The notes under the pieces are model-generated. The model had not been told where the DNA came from. It saw only the letters and a program-made list of their open reading frames with translations, and searched no databases. The position numbers and the translations under genes are program-made. From Chrysoperla carnea (Eukaryota > Arthropoda > Insecta > Neuroptera > Chrysopidae), in the NCBI RefSeq assembly GCF_905475395.1, contig NC_058338.1, positions 99,061,435 to 99,125,434 on the forward strand: a stretch of DNA of 64,000 nt. The letters are read 5' to 3'. Each line of letters starts with the position of its first letter. Positions within the stretch are counted from its first letter, which is position 1. Below, piece after piece: positions 47,549 to 58,329 of this stretch.

Positions 47549-50500
47549 ATGTCAAATAATAGTTTGCCGCAAATTGAAAAATTACGTGGGCGTGAAAATT
47601 ATAACACATGGCAATTTGGTGTTAAGACTTATCTTGAACATGAAGGTCTTTGGTCGTGTGTTGATGGTACTGACGAAACAGCCGTCGCTACAGAAAAATC
47701 ACGTCGGGATGTTAAAGCCAAAAGCAAAATTATTCTCATGATAGAACCGTGTAATTACGTTTACGTCCAATCAGCTAAAAGTGCGAAAGAAGTTTGGGAT
47801 AATTTATCGAATACGTTCCAAGACTCTGGTTTAACCAGAAAAGTAACTTTAATGCGCACTTTAATAACGACAAAGTTGGAAGATTCTGACTCAATGGAGA
47901 GTTATATATCATCCATTATGACAACCGCACACAAGTTGAGAGATATCAAGTTTGACATCTCTGATGAATGGCTAGCAACTTTTTTACTGGCAGGTTTATC
48001 CGACAATTATAAACCAATGGTTATGGCCATAGAAAGTTCTGGCATGGAATTAACAGCTGATGCCATTAAAATTAAGTTAATGCAAGAAAACAAAGAATCG
48101 GTTCCAGCATCAGTAGCATTATATTCTAAAAAGAAAGCAACCAAAAAGTGGAATCCTCGATGTTACAATTGCAACAAATTTGGTCATTTATTAAAAAATT
48201 GTAGTATTAAAAAAACTGCATCTTCGACACAATCAACTACTACCAAACCAGGAACTTCATTAATCACAAGGTCATTGAAAACAACAGATGATGTGATTCC
48301 GGAAAGTGATTCGGTTTGTTGGTTTATAGATTCCGGTGCTTCTGCGCACATGACCAATAACTAAAATTGGCTTCAAAATGTAAGAAAAACAACACATACA
48401 GATATAGTAGTCGCAGACAACAAAAAGATCTCCGTTAAAAGTGTAGGTGACACATCCGTCAAAATTGGGTCACAATTAGTAAACATTTCAAACGTGTTAT
48501 ACGTTCCAGATCTATCAACAAATCTGCTATCTGTAAGCCAATCCGTGCAAAATGGTAACTCTGTTTTATTCGATTCTAAGGGTTGCACAATTTACGATTC
48601 CGAAAATAAAATAATTGCTACGGCGAAAAATGTGGATAATACATACAAATTAAATTGTTCACCAGAAAAAGCATGTTATGTGAAAAATAAATGTGATGGT
48701 TTGTTATGGCACCGCAGATTCGTACATATCAACTTTAAAACTGTAAAAAATCTCAATCTTGACAAAAATTTAATTTTCCCCGAAAACAAGTTCTGCGAAA
48801 TATGTGTCAAAGGAAAGCAAAATCGATTGCCTTTCAAAACAACTGGATCTCGCGCATCTCAAGAATTAGAACTTATCCACTCCGATTTATGTGGACCGCT
48901 TGAAGTTACTTCCTTGGGTGGTGCGCAGTATATTTTGACTTTCATCGATGACTTTTCCCACAAAGTTTTTGTGTATATGTTGAAATCAAAAGACCAGGTT
49001 ACACAATGTTTTATTAATTTCAAAACGTATGTTGAAAATCAAAAAGAATTAAAAATCAAGGTCTTACGTTCGGATAATGGGGGTGAGTACTGTTCCAAAT
49101 ATTTTAGTGAATATCTCAAACAAAATGGAATTCAACATCAGTTGACAGCCAGCTATACACCTCAGCAAAATGGTGTTGCTGAGCGTATGAACCGCACCAT
49201 TATTGAAAAGGTTCGTTGTATGTTGTTTGATGCAGGCTTACCCAAATCATTTTGGGCCGAGGCAGTAGCAACTTCTGCCTATATTATTAATAGAACGCCG
49301 ACTAGAGCCTTGAATAATAAAATACCCGAATAAATTTGGACCGGAAAAACCATTAATTGTAATAATTTAAGGGTATTTGGGTGCAAAGCTTTTATGCACG
49401 TTCCGAAAATCAAACGTAAAAAGCTAGATAGCAAGTCAAAAACATGCATTTTTGTTGGTTATAGTGTTGATACTAAAGGCTACCGACTTTATGATCCAGA
49501 AGTCAAAACCACTTATATCAGCCGTGATGTCGTTTTCTTCGAAAATCAAAAGTTTGAAGACAACTTTTCTCCGATTTTACTAGATTTAGATCTAAGTACC
49601 GAAGAAGTGGGAGAAACATCAGATGTGACTCGGGAAAATATTGTGGATGATCATGGTGTACGAAATGCTGAAGCTGTGAATGATAATGCCCCTGAATTAC
49701 CCCTGGATTTAGACAACAACGAAAATCAAGCACTACGTAGGTCAGCACGGATACCACAACCTAAAACTATGCCCGATTACGTCTTATATCAGGCACAATG
49801 TTCCATTTATGTGGAACCCGAAACAGTTTCCGATGCTTTAAATTGTGCTGAAGCAAGCTCATGGCGTGATGCTATGAAAGAAGAGTTCGATTCTCTTATG
49901 GAAAATAACACATGGTCTATGTGTGATCTACCGGCAGGAAAAAAACCATTAAAATGTAAATGGGTATTCAAAACTAAACTGTCTCCGAACCACATAAGAT
50001 ACAAAGCCAGATTAGTAATCAAAGGATGTTCTCAAGAATATGGCATAGACTATCAAGAAACATATGCACCGGTTGTTAGGTACACCTCCATACGATACCT
50101 AATGTCATTGGCGGTGAAATATGATTTGGTTATACATCAAATGGATGCAGTAACAGCGTTCCTGCAGGGTGATCTGCAAGAAGAAATTTATATGGTACCG
50201 CCAGAAGGCTATGAAGATGGTAGTAAGGTATGTCGCCTCAATAAAGCCATTTATGGATTAAAACAAGCAAGTAGAGCTTGGAACCAAAAACTTCACTCTG
50301 CTCTACTAAAACTTGGCTTTAAATGTTCTTTGAGTGATCAGTGTGTTTATTTTAAAATTAACCATAAAGATATGTTAATAATAGCTGTGTATGTGGACGA
50401 TTTTTTAATTTTATCAAATAATGAAGAGTTACAACAAAGTGTTAAGACTGAACTTTGTACAATATTCAAAATGAAAGACTTAGGTGTAGCTAAAAATGTC

Positions 50501-51360
50501 CTAGGCTTTGAAATATCGCGTGACCGTCAACAGGGCAAATTGTGGATAAATCAAACAGATTATATTAAACAAATCTTAAATCGTTTTAACATGTTTGATT
50601 GTAATGCCGTTTCAACGCCATTGGATCCGAATCAAATTCTATCCAAGGAAATGTGCCCTCAGTCCAACTCGGAAAGGTTAGAAATGGAGAAAATACCTTA
50701 CCAACAAGCAGTAGGATCTTTGTTGTATGCAGCTCAGAGTACTAGGCCCGATATTGCCTATGCGGTAAGTCTAGTAAGTCGATACAACAATGACCCAGGT
50801 AAACCACATTGGAACGCCGTCAAAAGAATATTCAGGTATTTAAAAGGTACAATTAACAAGAAGATTCAATATTCTAAACACGAAAATTCTGCGATCATGG
50901 GATTTTCTGACGCCGATTGGGCAGGAGATGTAGATAACCGCAAATCCGTTACGGGCTATGTTTTCCTGAGTCAAGGTGGTGCAATTTGTTGGAATTCTAA
51001 AAAACAACCAACCGTTGCATTATCTACGACGGAAGCCGAATACATGGCACTTTCAGCTACAGTCCAGGAGGCGTTGTGGCTTCGAAACTTTATGAAGGAA
51101 CTGGATGGAAAAGAAGCTGAACCGATAACAAAAGTGCAATAGACTTAGCTGCAATTGCGAATTATAGACCACGAACCAAACATATAGACGTGCGCCATCA
51201 TTTCATAAGACAACATATTTTAAACAATGAAATAATTTTAAGTCCGGTTGGCACTCGTGAAATGACAGCAGACGTTCTAACAAAAGGACTACCTCGGGAA
51301 GCTCATCAAAACTGTATTGAAAAAATGGGTTTCTTGAATGATCAATACCAGCAGTCCTAG
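47549..51360 (+). pseudogene. Copia gag-pol polyprotein, three lesions
   Basis: Encodes capsid and enzymes of the element. Start MSNNSLPQIEKL at 47,549. Gag ends with the knuckle CYNCNKFGHLLKNC (about 48,160). The protease follows with WFIDSGASAHM (about 48,325). A TAA at 48,362 interrupts, but the frame continues unchanged through GAG-pre-integrase and integrase (LLWHRRFVHIN...CEICVKGKQ; HSDLCGP; RSDNGGEY; GVAERMNR), stops once at 49,331 (TAA where PEEIW-like text is expected), then continues through LRVFGCKAF. Reverse transcriptase has VYVDDFLIL at about 50,386; RNase H has STTEAEYMALS at about 51,030. Near 51,130 a deletion shifts the frame, and AIDLAAIANYRPRTKHIDV to QYQQS completes the C-terminus. 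It cannot make a full polyprotein. Confidence 0.93.
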
Positions 51361-51366
51361 TGGGAG

Positions 51367-51580
51367 TGTTGTAATGTTTTCGAACCACTGGTATCTAATA
51401 TGAATATGATGAGATAGACAATGAAGTTGGTTACTAAACGGAACTGTCAGTTGTGTAATGTCTTTGTCATAAGTAAAAAGTGTAATTTTCTATCTGTTAA
51501 TTTTCACCTCAATAAATATTATTAATCAAACTATTTAACCACTTACATCAATTAAACCAATTCTGCTTCCCCATACAACA
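51367..51580 (+). repeat. Copia 3' LTR (214 bp)
   Basis: The fuller LTR, containing CACCTCAATAAATATTATT, a likely poly(A) signal. Followed by the GTAAC target duplication. Confidence 0.93.
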
Positions 51581-53174
51581 GTAACCACCCGTATAATGAC
51601 TTGCCTTATGGTGGCTTGGTAGAATTGTCTGATGATACTGAATCTAGTAATGAAGAAGATGCGAATCATTCAAATGTGGTGATTCCAAATGGTAGCACGG
51701 TAGAATTGTCTGATGATACTGAATCTAGTAATGAAGAAGATGCGAATCATTCAAATGTGGTTATTCCAAATGGTGGCACGGTAGAATTGTCTGATGATAC
51801 TGAATCTAGTAATGAAGAAGATGCGAATCATTCAAATGTGGTGATTCCAAATGGTGGCACGGTAGAATTGTCTGATGATACTGAATCTAGTAATGAAGAA
51901 GATGCGAATCATTCAAATGTGGTGATTCCAAATGGTGGCACGGTAGAATTGTCTGATGATACTGAATCTAGTAATGAAGAAGATGCAAATCATTCAAATG
52001 TGGTGATTCCAAATGGTGGCACGGTAGAATTGTCTGATGATACTGAATCTAGTAATGAAGAAGATGCGAATCATTCAAATGTGGTGATTCCAAATGGTGG
52101 CACGGTAGAATTGTCTGATGATACTGAATCTAGTAATGAAGAAGATGCGAATCATTCAAATGTGGTGATTCCAAATGGTGGCACGGTAGAATTGTCTGAT
52201 GATACTGAATCTAGTAATGAAGAAGATGCGAATCATTCCAATGTGGTGATTCCAAATGGTGGCACGGTAGAATTGTCTGATGATACTGAATCTAGTAATG
52301 AAGAAGATGCGAATCATTCAAATGTGGTGATTCCAAATGTTGGCACGGTAGAATTGTCTGATGATACTGAATCTAGTAATGAAGAAGATGCGAATCGTTC
52401 AAATGAAGTGATTCCCCATGGTGGCTCGGTAGAATTGTCTGATGATACTGAATCTAGTAATGAAGAAGATGCGAATCATTCAAATGTGATGATTCCAAAT
52501 GGTGGCACGGTAGAATTGTCTGATGATACTGAATCTAGTAATGAAGAAGATGCGAATCATTCAAATGTGGTGAATCCAAATGGTGGCACGGTAGAATTGT
52601 CTGATGATACTGAATCTAGTAATGAAGAAGATGCGAATCGTTCAAATGAAGTGATTCCCCATGGTGGCTCGGTAGAATTGTCTGATGATACTGAATCTAG
52701 TAATGAAGAAGATGCGAATCGTTCAAATGAAGTGATTCCCCATGGAGGCGGTAGAATTGTCTGATGATACTGAATCTAGTAATGAAGAAGATGCGAATCG
52801 TTCAAATGAAGTGATTCCCCATGGAGGCGGTAGAATTGTCTGATGATACTGAATCTAGTAATGAAGAAGATGCGAATCATTCAAATGAGGTGATTCCCCA
52901 TGGTAGCTCGGTAGAATTGTCTGATGATACTGAATCTAGTAATGAAGAAGATGCGAATCGTTCAAATGAAGTGATTCCCCATGGTGGCTCGGTAGAATTG
53001 CCTGATGATAGTGAACCTAGTAATGAAGAAGATGCGAATCCTTCAAATGTGGTGATTCCCCATGGTGCCTCGGTAGAAATATCTGATTATACTGACTCTG
53101 TTGCCGAAGAAATAGCGGAGGCACTATTTGCCGAACAATGTCGAAATCGTTCAAATGATGTTGGTGATCTTTGA
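51581..53174 (+). pseudogene. 81-bp tandem-repeat exon coding an acidic 27-residue repeat protein; broken
   Basis: Not recognised. The frame enters as NHPYNDLPYGG and then repeats a 27-residue unit, GGTVELSDDTESSNEEDANH + SNVVIPN: 14 units to 52,764, one more in a second frame, then about three and a half in a third (52,821-53,174), ending in a unique tail EEIAEALFAEQCRNRS...VGDL and TGA. DNA identity between units is very high. Each unit has seven acidic residues and almost no basic ones, and SSNEED offers casein-kinase-2 or S-x-E type phosphorylation sites. Late units vary (RSNEVIPHGGS). Two consecutive units are 79 bp, missing 2 bp, and shift the frame twice. With the Copia insertion just upstream, the gene is broken in this assembly. 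It is followed by AATAAA at 53,221, supporting a real transcript end. No signal peptide or membrane segment in this exon. Confidence 0.7.
51601..53080 (+). repeat. 81-bp minisatellite array (about 18 units)
   Basis: Units begin near GGTAGAATTGTCTGATGATA. Units 2-9 are almost identical; units from about 52,390 on mix two subtypes (AATCATTCAAATGTGGTGATT and AATCGTTCAAATGAAGTGATT). Two units near 52,745-52,900 begin GGAGGCGGTAGAATTG, lacking the TC of the usual GGCTCGGTAG. Confidence 0.95.
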
Positions 53175-53220
53175 TAAATTTAGGTTGCCAAAACGATAAA
53201 TTTTGTATATTTACTTATTT

Positions 53221-53226
53221 AATAAA
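53221..53226 (+). terminator. Poly(A) signal of the repeat-protein gene
   Basis: AATAAA, 47 bp after the stop codon of the repeat frame. Confidence 0.5.
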
Positions 53227-53271
53227 AGATCGATTTCAATCATTATTTTTTTTCAATATTTAAATATTTAA

Positions 53272-55430
53272 CACACCGCCTCAATTTAAATATATTTAAA
53301 AAAATAAAAACTAATCAAGTATACATTTCAATTGTAAAATAAAGTTTAAGCACTCACTAAAAAGTTTCTAAATTTTTGAAATTTTTCTCTACCAAGAGCT
53401 TTTGTGAAAATGTCTGAACAATTTTCATTTGAACAGGCGTATTTTAAAACAACCTGTTTTTTATTACACAAATCTTTTATAAAATGATACTTGATTTCTA
53501 TATAGAACACATATGTGTTTGCTTCTTTTTTAGTTTTCAAAGTTTTTCACTAAAGAAATTTCACTCAGATTGTCAATTTTCAATATAATTGGAACTGATT
53601 CACCAAATTCAGATAAAACACCTTTCAAATTTACCAATTCTTGCGTTGCAATACCTGCTGATACATATTCTGCTTCCATAGATGACAGTGCGACACAATT
53701 TTGTTTCCTTGAGTGCCACGCAATAATATTTCCAGCATGAAAACCAGCAAATCCGCTAATGCTTTTCCTGCTTTGCTTATCTCTACCCCAATCAGCATCA
53801 CACATACCTTCTAAACCACTTTCTCCTTTTTCGAATTTGATTCCGTAGTTCATTGTTGCACTTAGGTACCTTAGGATTCGTTTTGCAGCTTTCCACAGTT
53901 GCATCGTAGGTTTGTCTAAGTATCGACTCAATACTGATACACTGAGAGTTATATCCGGTCTACTGACGACTGCAAGATACATCAAACTACACACTAATCT
54001 TCTGTATGGAATGTTTTCCAAAATCTGTTGTGTTTCATCTATCTGAAAGTTTTGTTCCATTGGTGTTTCAACAGACCGGCATTCCATCATATTGAATTCG
54101 TTTAGCAGTCGTAAAATCATTTTATGTTGAGTTATCTTGATTTCATTCTTTGTTTTATGAATTTCCATGCCTAATAACATTTTTACTTTTTTCATGTTTT
54201 TGACATTAAATTCTATAAATAAATCCTTCACCAGTTTTTCAACTTTCTCTGTTGGTCCTGCAATTAGTGCATCGTCAACAAACAATATCAAATACACATC
54301 ATCGTTTCTATATATAGGCAATAGTCATACTCTAAACGAGTAAACTTAAGTTTCGTCATAACTTCATTGGATTTTATATTCCAGCATTTAGGTGCATTTC
54401 TTAAACCATACAAGGCTCTATTCAATTTCAAAACCTGAGATTGACATTTTAGACTTTCGGGTGTTTTTATGTAAACGTCATTTTCCAATATTCCATTAAG
54501 AAATGCTGTTGGTACATCTATTTGACTTAGTGTCCAATTTTTTTGAATCGTTATTGATAACAAAATTCTGATAGTTGGAAGTCTACAAACGGGTGAATAA
54601 CTAAACTCTTCGTCTTCTTTAGGCACTTGAAAGCCTTTTGCTACTAGTCGGGCTTTCTTCTGACCATCGTCTTTGGTTTTAAAAATCCATCGTGTATCAA
54701 TAGCTATTTTGTCTTCTGGAAGTTCGGCTAGTGACCAGGTTTCCAGTTTCTTGTGAGATTCTAATTCACGTTCTATTGCTTGTTGCCATTCTGGTGATTT
54801 TGCTGCTTCTTTGTACGTTTTCGGTTCTTCACTTGAACTTGACAATAAACAATATGCTTCATATATTTCATAGTCGAATAAATTTTTCGGTCTTGTTATA
54901 CTTCGTCCAGATTTTGTTCTTGTATTGGTTGACACGACATCTTCTTCTTCACTTTCTTCATAGTTTTGATTTTCTTCGCATTCTTTACTTTCTTCATGAT
55001 TTTGATTTCCTTCATTTTCTTCGCCTATTTCAATCTTCTGATTTTCTTCGATTTCTTCGTTTATTTCAATCTTCTTAGGATTTATTTCAGTTTCTTCTTG
55101 ATCCATGTCTACATCGGCTGTTAAATATCTCTTTTCTTCTTTGTTTTTAAATTTATACTCCATTATACTTTCATCAAACCGTACATCTCTTGACTTGATA
55201 ATCTTATTTTCATCTGGTAACCATAATCGATACCCTCCACCGCAATAACCAACCATAACTGCCTTCTTGGCCTTGGGTTCAAGTTTGCTTCCTTTTGGCA
55301 TTATTGTGAACTAACTTCTACATCCAAATATTCTCAGCTTACTTATATCATTTCGTCCATGCCACATTATTGATGGAGTTTGATTTGATTCTAAACCAGT
55401 TGTTGGTGTTCTGTTCAACTCGTACACTTT
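53272..55430 (-). pseudogene. Truncated Copia pol relic (integrase end, RT, RNase H)
   Basis: A second Copia lineage, minus strand, without gag, protease or most of the integrase. From about 55,430: ELNRTPTTGLE, SIMWHGRNDISKLRIFGC, a stop, then MPKGSKLEPKAKK and VGYCGGGYRLW; an acidic linker rich in EENQ; then RT from WQQAIERELESHKKLETW through GFQVPKEDEEFSYSPVCRL. There is a frameshift near 54,310; then YLILFVDDALIAG with the catalytic Asp pair; RNase H with CDADWGRD and SSMEAEYVSA. A second frameshift near 53,535 precedes IFTKALGREKFQKFRNFL. After the stop (53,346), a purine run TTGAGGCGG leads into TGTGTTAAATA, the expected start of the 3' LTR, which breaks off after about 20 bp at the neighbouring gene's 3' end. 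Confidence 0.9.
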
Positions 55431-55611
55431 ATTTTTTTTTAATGGGTGATGGACATTCATAAATATAACATTGTCTAAAATCGGCTATAACATTGTCTAA
55501 ATCGGCTATATAAATGTTGATGACTACTTGGTAATCGAAATACGTATTTATAAAATACAAAAAACTGCTCTAGGAAATTGGGGAAAAAAATCAAAATTTA
55601 TTTTAAATCGG

Positions 55612-56408
55612 CTATGTATTAATCTCCCCCCCTTCATCCTGTTGTTCTTCTTGAACATTATTCCCCTCACTCTCCTCATTTATATATTCGTCGTTTGATG
55701 CTGAATTTATGAAATTATCTAAATGGTCATCTTGTATTGCGTTGTCATTTTCATGGAAAGGGGCATGAACGACTTCAACATTACTGCAAGTTTCACCGTG
55801 GCATGTAAAACATAATTGAGTGCAGAAGAGATTTACAGCCTGAGGCGCAACGACATGAAATTATTTTTAATACTTCTCGTAAATCGGTAGCAAGCCATTA
55901 GGCGAGGTTTTCCACCCCCCAGCCAGTCGGAATTTCATCATTTCCAAGCCATTTCTGCACTTGCAAATATACCCTTAGTCGATGCTGTGAAGCAGCTCCC
56001 TCAGTAGGTGGCAGAGAACGCAGCTGAAACGACGATCCATTAACTGATTTGCAAAAAAGTGTAAATCGTAAATCATTTAACGACTGTTGAATATTTTTTC
56101 CGCCGTATAATTTACCAATGATTTGATTACCGATTAAAAAAAATATTATTAGGTGTTGCCGTACAATCGTTGAATATATCTCCAAGCTGTCGCGCACGTT
56201 TATCTCCATTCAGAAGATCTACAATTTTATTCTTGCCTTGGTTTAAAAACGCCGATGTCGTGTCTGACCCACCAAAGGCATGAAGAAACAATATCAACTG
56301 CCTCATGTGCGGATTTTTAAAAGAGCTTGAAGAGTACACTTGATCCGACAATTCGTTTTCTCCAGATTTAAATAAAAAAATATTTTTACCGATCGCCCTT
56401 TGAAACAT
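55612..56408 (-). pseudogene. Broken member of a multicopy invertebrate gene family, function unknown
   Basis: From 56,408 downward: KSGENELSDQVY, then ILFLHAFGGSDTTSAFLNQGK, then after a frame change GNQIIGKLYGGKN, SLNDLRFTLF, LRSLPPTEGAASQHRLRVYLQVQKWLG. A stop and another frame change follow, then LREVLKIISCRC, CFTCHGETCSNVEV and an acidic C-terminal tail ending NT before TAG (55,612). I recognise the HAFGG.DTTSA, LPPTE.AA.QH..RVY.QVQ.WLG and Cys-rich tail combination from large, repeatedly copied proteins of invertebrates that behave like transposon-borne genes. Their biochemical role is not known to me. Dead copy. Confidence 0.6.
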
Positions 56409-56724
56409 GAGTGCCCCAACTAAAAGTTCAATATAGTAAGTGCATCATAATATCTGTAACATCACTTCTGCCTCTTGATAATAGACCTTTTTCATTAAAA
56501 ATTGAAATGCTTTTTGTTAATTTTAATTTTTTACGAAAATATAGATCGCGGATCGCGTAGAACCTGTAACTCAAAAATTACGCATTTTTAACAATAAAAA
56601 CACTATAAAAAAATAATTGTTAAAAAGTCACGATATTTGAAATAATTTAAAACGATTTTTATTGGCTAGTAGCCTGTGATGTTAATTAGTAAAAATTACA
56701 TAATTCAAACACTGTTTTGACATA

Positions 56725-57306
56725 TGGGGTGGGCCATCTGTTAGTTTTTTTTTTTTTTTTTTTAGGGGAAATAAAACACATTTCATATGAATAAAATTCG
56801 TAGATCTTTATTGAAAATCAAAGTCGTGTCTATGGCAATTAAGTATGAAAAACAATATCGTCCAAGTGACCACCACGACTCCTTTTACAGGTCTGTATCC
56901 GCACATCAAAATTTTCAATGACTTTTTGCAATAAAAGTGGATCAATAACTTGAACTTCATGTCGATTGTTGCGTTTGAGGTCTTGAATAGTCCGTGGGAT
57001 ATTGGCATACACTTTTCCTTTCAAATAACCCCAAAGAAAATAATCAAGCGGTGTCAAATCACATGATCTTGCCGGCCAATTGTTGCCATATAATGTAACT
57101 TTTTAATTTTTAAATGTAACTTTTATAGACCGGCCTTTTTCGTAATAAGTTCGGATAATTAAAATGCGTTCTTGCGTTGATAATGAATTCATGACTAAGT
57201 TTGCCATAGACTAACTTGACATATGCCAGAAAATCAAATAATGACACCTGTGTTTCAACATTGAAATCAATAATTTAAAAAAAAAACTAACAGATGGCCC
57301 ACCCTA
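56725..57306 (-). mobile_element. Internally deleted Tc1/mariner element with intact ends
   Basis: 582 bp with near-identical inverted ends (TGGGGTGGGCCATCTGTTAG left, TAGGGTGGGCCATCTGTTAG right, read inward), each followed by a T-run, and TA on both sides (56,723-56,724; 57,307-57,308). On the - strand it keeps the transposase N-terminus (NSLSTQERILIIRTYYEKGRS, near 57,130-57,190) and the C-terminus (WPARSCD, then LTPLDYFLWGYLKGKVYANI to RGGHLDDIVFHT, 57,070-56,839). The middle is lost. A typical deletion derivative, possibly still mobilisable in trans. Confidence 0.88.
56839..57210 (-). pseudogene. Transposase remnant, N- and C-terminal ends joined
   Basis: Reading frame inside the element at 56,725. 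The N-terminal HTH start MNSLSTQERILI is followed after about 60 bp of low-complexity sequence by the LTPLDYFLWGYLKGK block that carries the last catalytic Asp. The first two catalytic residues are absent, so no activity is possible. Ends with RGGHLDDIVFHT and a stop. Confidence 0.82.
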
Positions 57307-57599
57307 TAGTTTGCATTTTTGTTTATTGAATAACTCGTTTATTTTCAATTTCAACTTGTTTGTTTTTTCGCACCTAGTGTCAGAACGAGTTACCAGCGAC
57401 CATCCTTACCCTCTAAACGAAGTCATCTATAGTATTTATGAAGACTCAGATGGTCCAAACTTGGCCGGACCATTGACTAAACTTTCCAAACATAATTTGT
57501 ATTTTGAAGGCTTTTCAAAATTGTACTAGTGAAAAAAATATACATACTTGCATTTGTCATTGTAAAAGTTATTTCATTTACATCCCTCTTTCTCTTTAC

Positions 57600-58320
57600 C
57601 GTAAACGTGCATCACAAAAATATGAACCTTAGAAAAAAAGGTCGGCATCAAAGTTATTGCAATCTCAATTTTCAAAAGATTAGTTTATCATCGTTTATAA
57701 GAAAAAAAATCAATGATAAAGAACATAACAGAATAATCAATCCTAAGCAAAAATTGATGAGGATCAAAATTGTAAGAAATTTATTTCCAAACAACTTCGG
57801 TACTTACCACTTTTCATGTAAAATTAAAAATAAACGATTTCTTCAATAAACAAAAACTCACTCCACTCTTTTCGGATATAAATCGAAAAATGCCGATCCT
57901 AGGAAGAAATTGATAAGAATCAAAATTGTAAGAAATTAAATTCCTAAAAACTTTGGTGATAATTATTTTTCGCGTAAAATTACAAATAAATGAGTTATGC
58001 AACAAACGAAAATTCACGACTACCTTCTTCGGGTCTAAATCGAAAAATATTGATCCTAGGAAAAAAACTAATAAGAACTAACATTGTACGAAATTTAATT
58101 TTAAATAACTTGGCAAATTACCATTTTTCGTGTAAAATTAAAAATAAACGAGTTATGCAACAAACAAGAATTCACGATCACATTTTTTCGGGTCTAAATC
58201 GAAAAATATCGATCCTAGGAAAAAATTAATATGAATCAAAATTGTAGGAAATTTAATTTCAAATAACTTTGGAATTTATCATTTTTCGTGTAAAATTGAA
58301 AATTCTAATAATAATAATAA
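57600..58320. repeat. ~157-bp tandem satellite (four to five units)
   Basis: The landmark GATCCTAGGAA recurs at 57,895, 58,052 and 58,211, with a variant (AATCCTAAGCA) near 57,739, giving spacings of about 156-159 bp. Each unit also holds ATCAAAATTGTAAGAAATT, ATTTTTCGTGTAAAATTA and ATAAACGAGTTATGCAACAA. AT-rich and non-coding despite open frames. Confidence 0.85.
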
Positions 58321-58329
58321 TATATAAAT

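Larger units (their letters stand above)
47250..51580 (+). mobile_element. Ty1/Copia retrotransposon, complete with LTRs and TSD
   Basis: 4.33 kb. Both LTRs begin TGTTG and end CAACA. The 5-bp target duplication GTAAC flanks the element (47,245-47,249 and 51,581-51,585). The primer-binding site after the left LTR reads GGTTATTAAGCCCAG, similar to the internal initiator-tRNA-Met site used by Copia. The polypurine tract is AGTGGGAG before the right LTR. One gag-pol frame with three lesions. LTRs differ by three substitutions and one 39-bp gap, so it is a fairly recent but now defective insertion. It lies within the start of the repeat-protein exon. Confidence 0.95.

Noticed and set aside
51601..53080. 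CRISPR array
   Set aside because: Units are contiguous 81-bp coding repeats without variable spacers, in an insect genome.
54731..55078. 115-codon + strand frame rich in HFLRF repeats
   Set aside because: Antisense of the acidic EENQ linker of the Copia relic.
57529..58229. Several open frames of 67-106 codons
   Set aside because: They are translations of the ~157-bp satellite units, in shifting frames on both strands.
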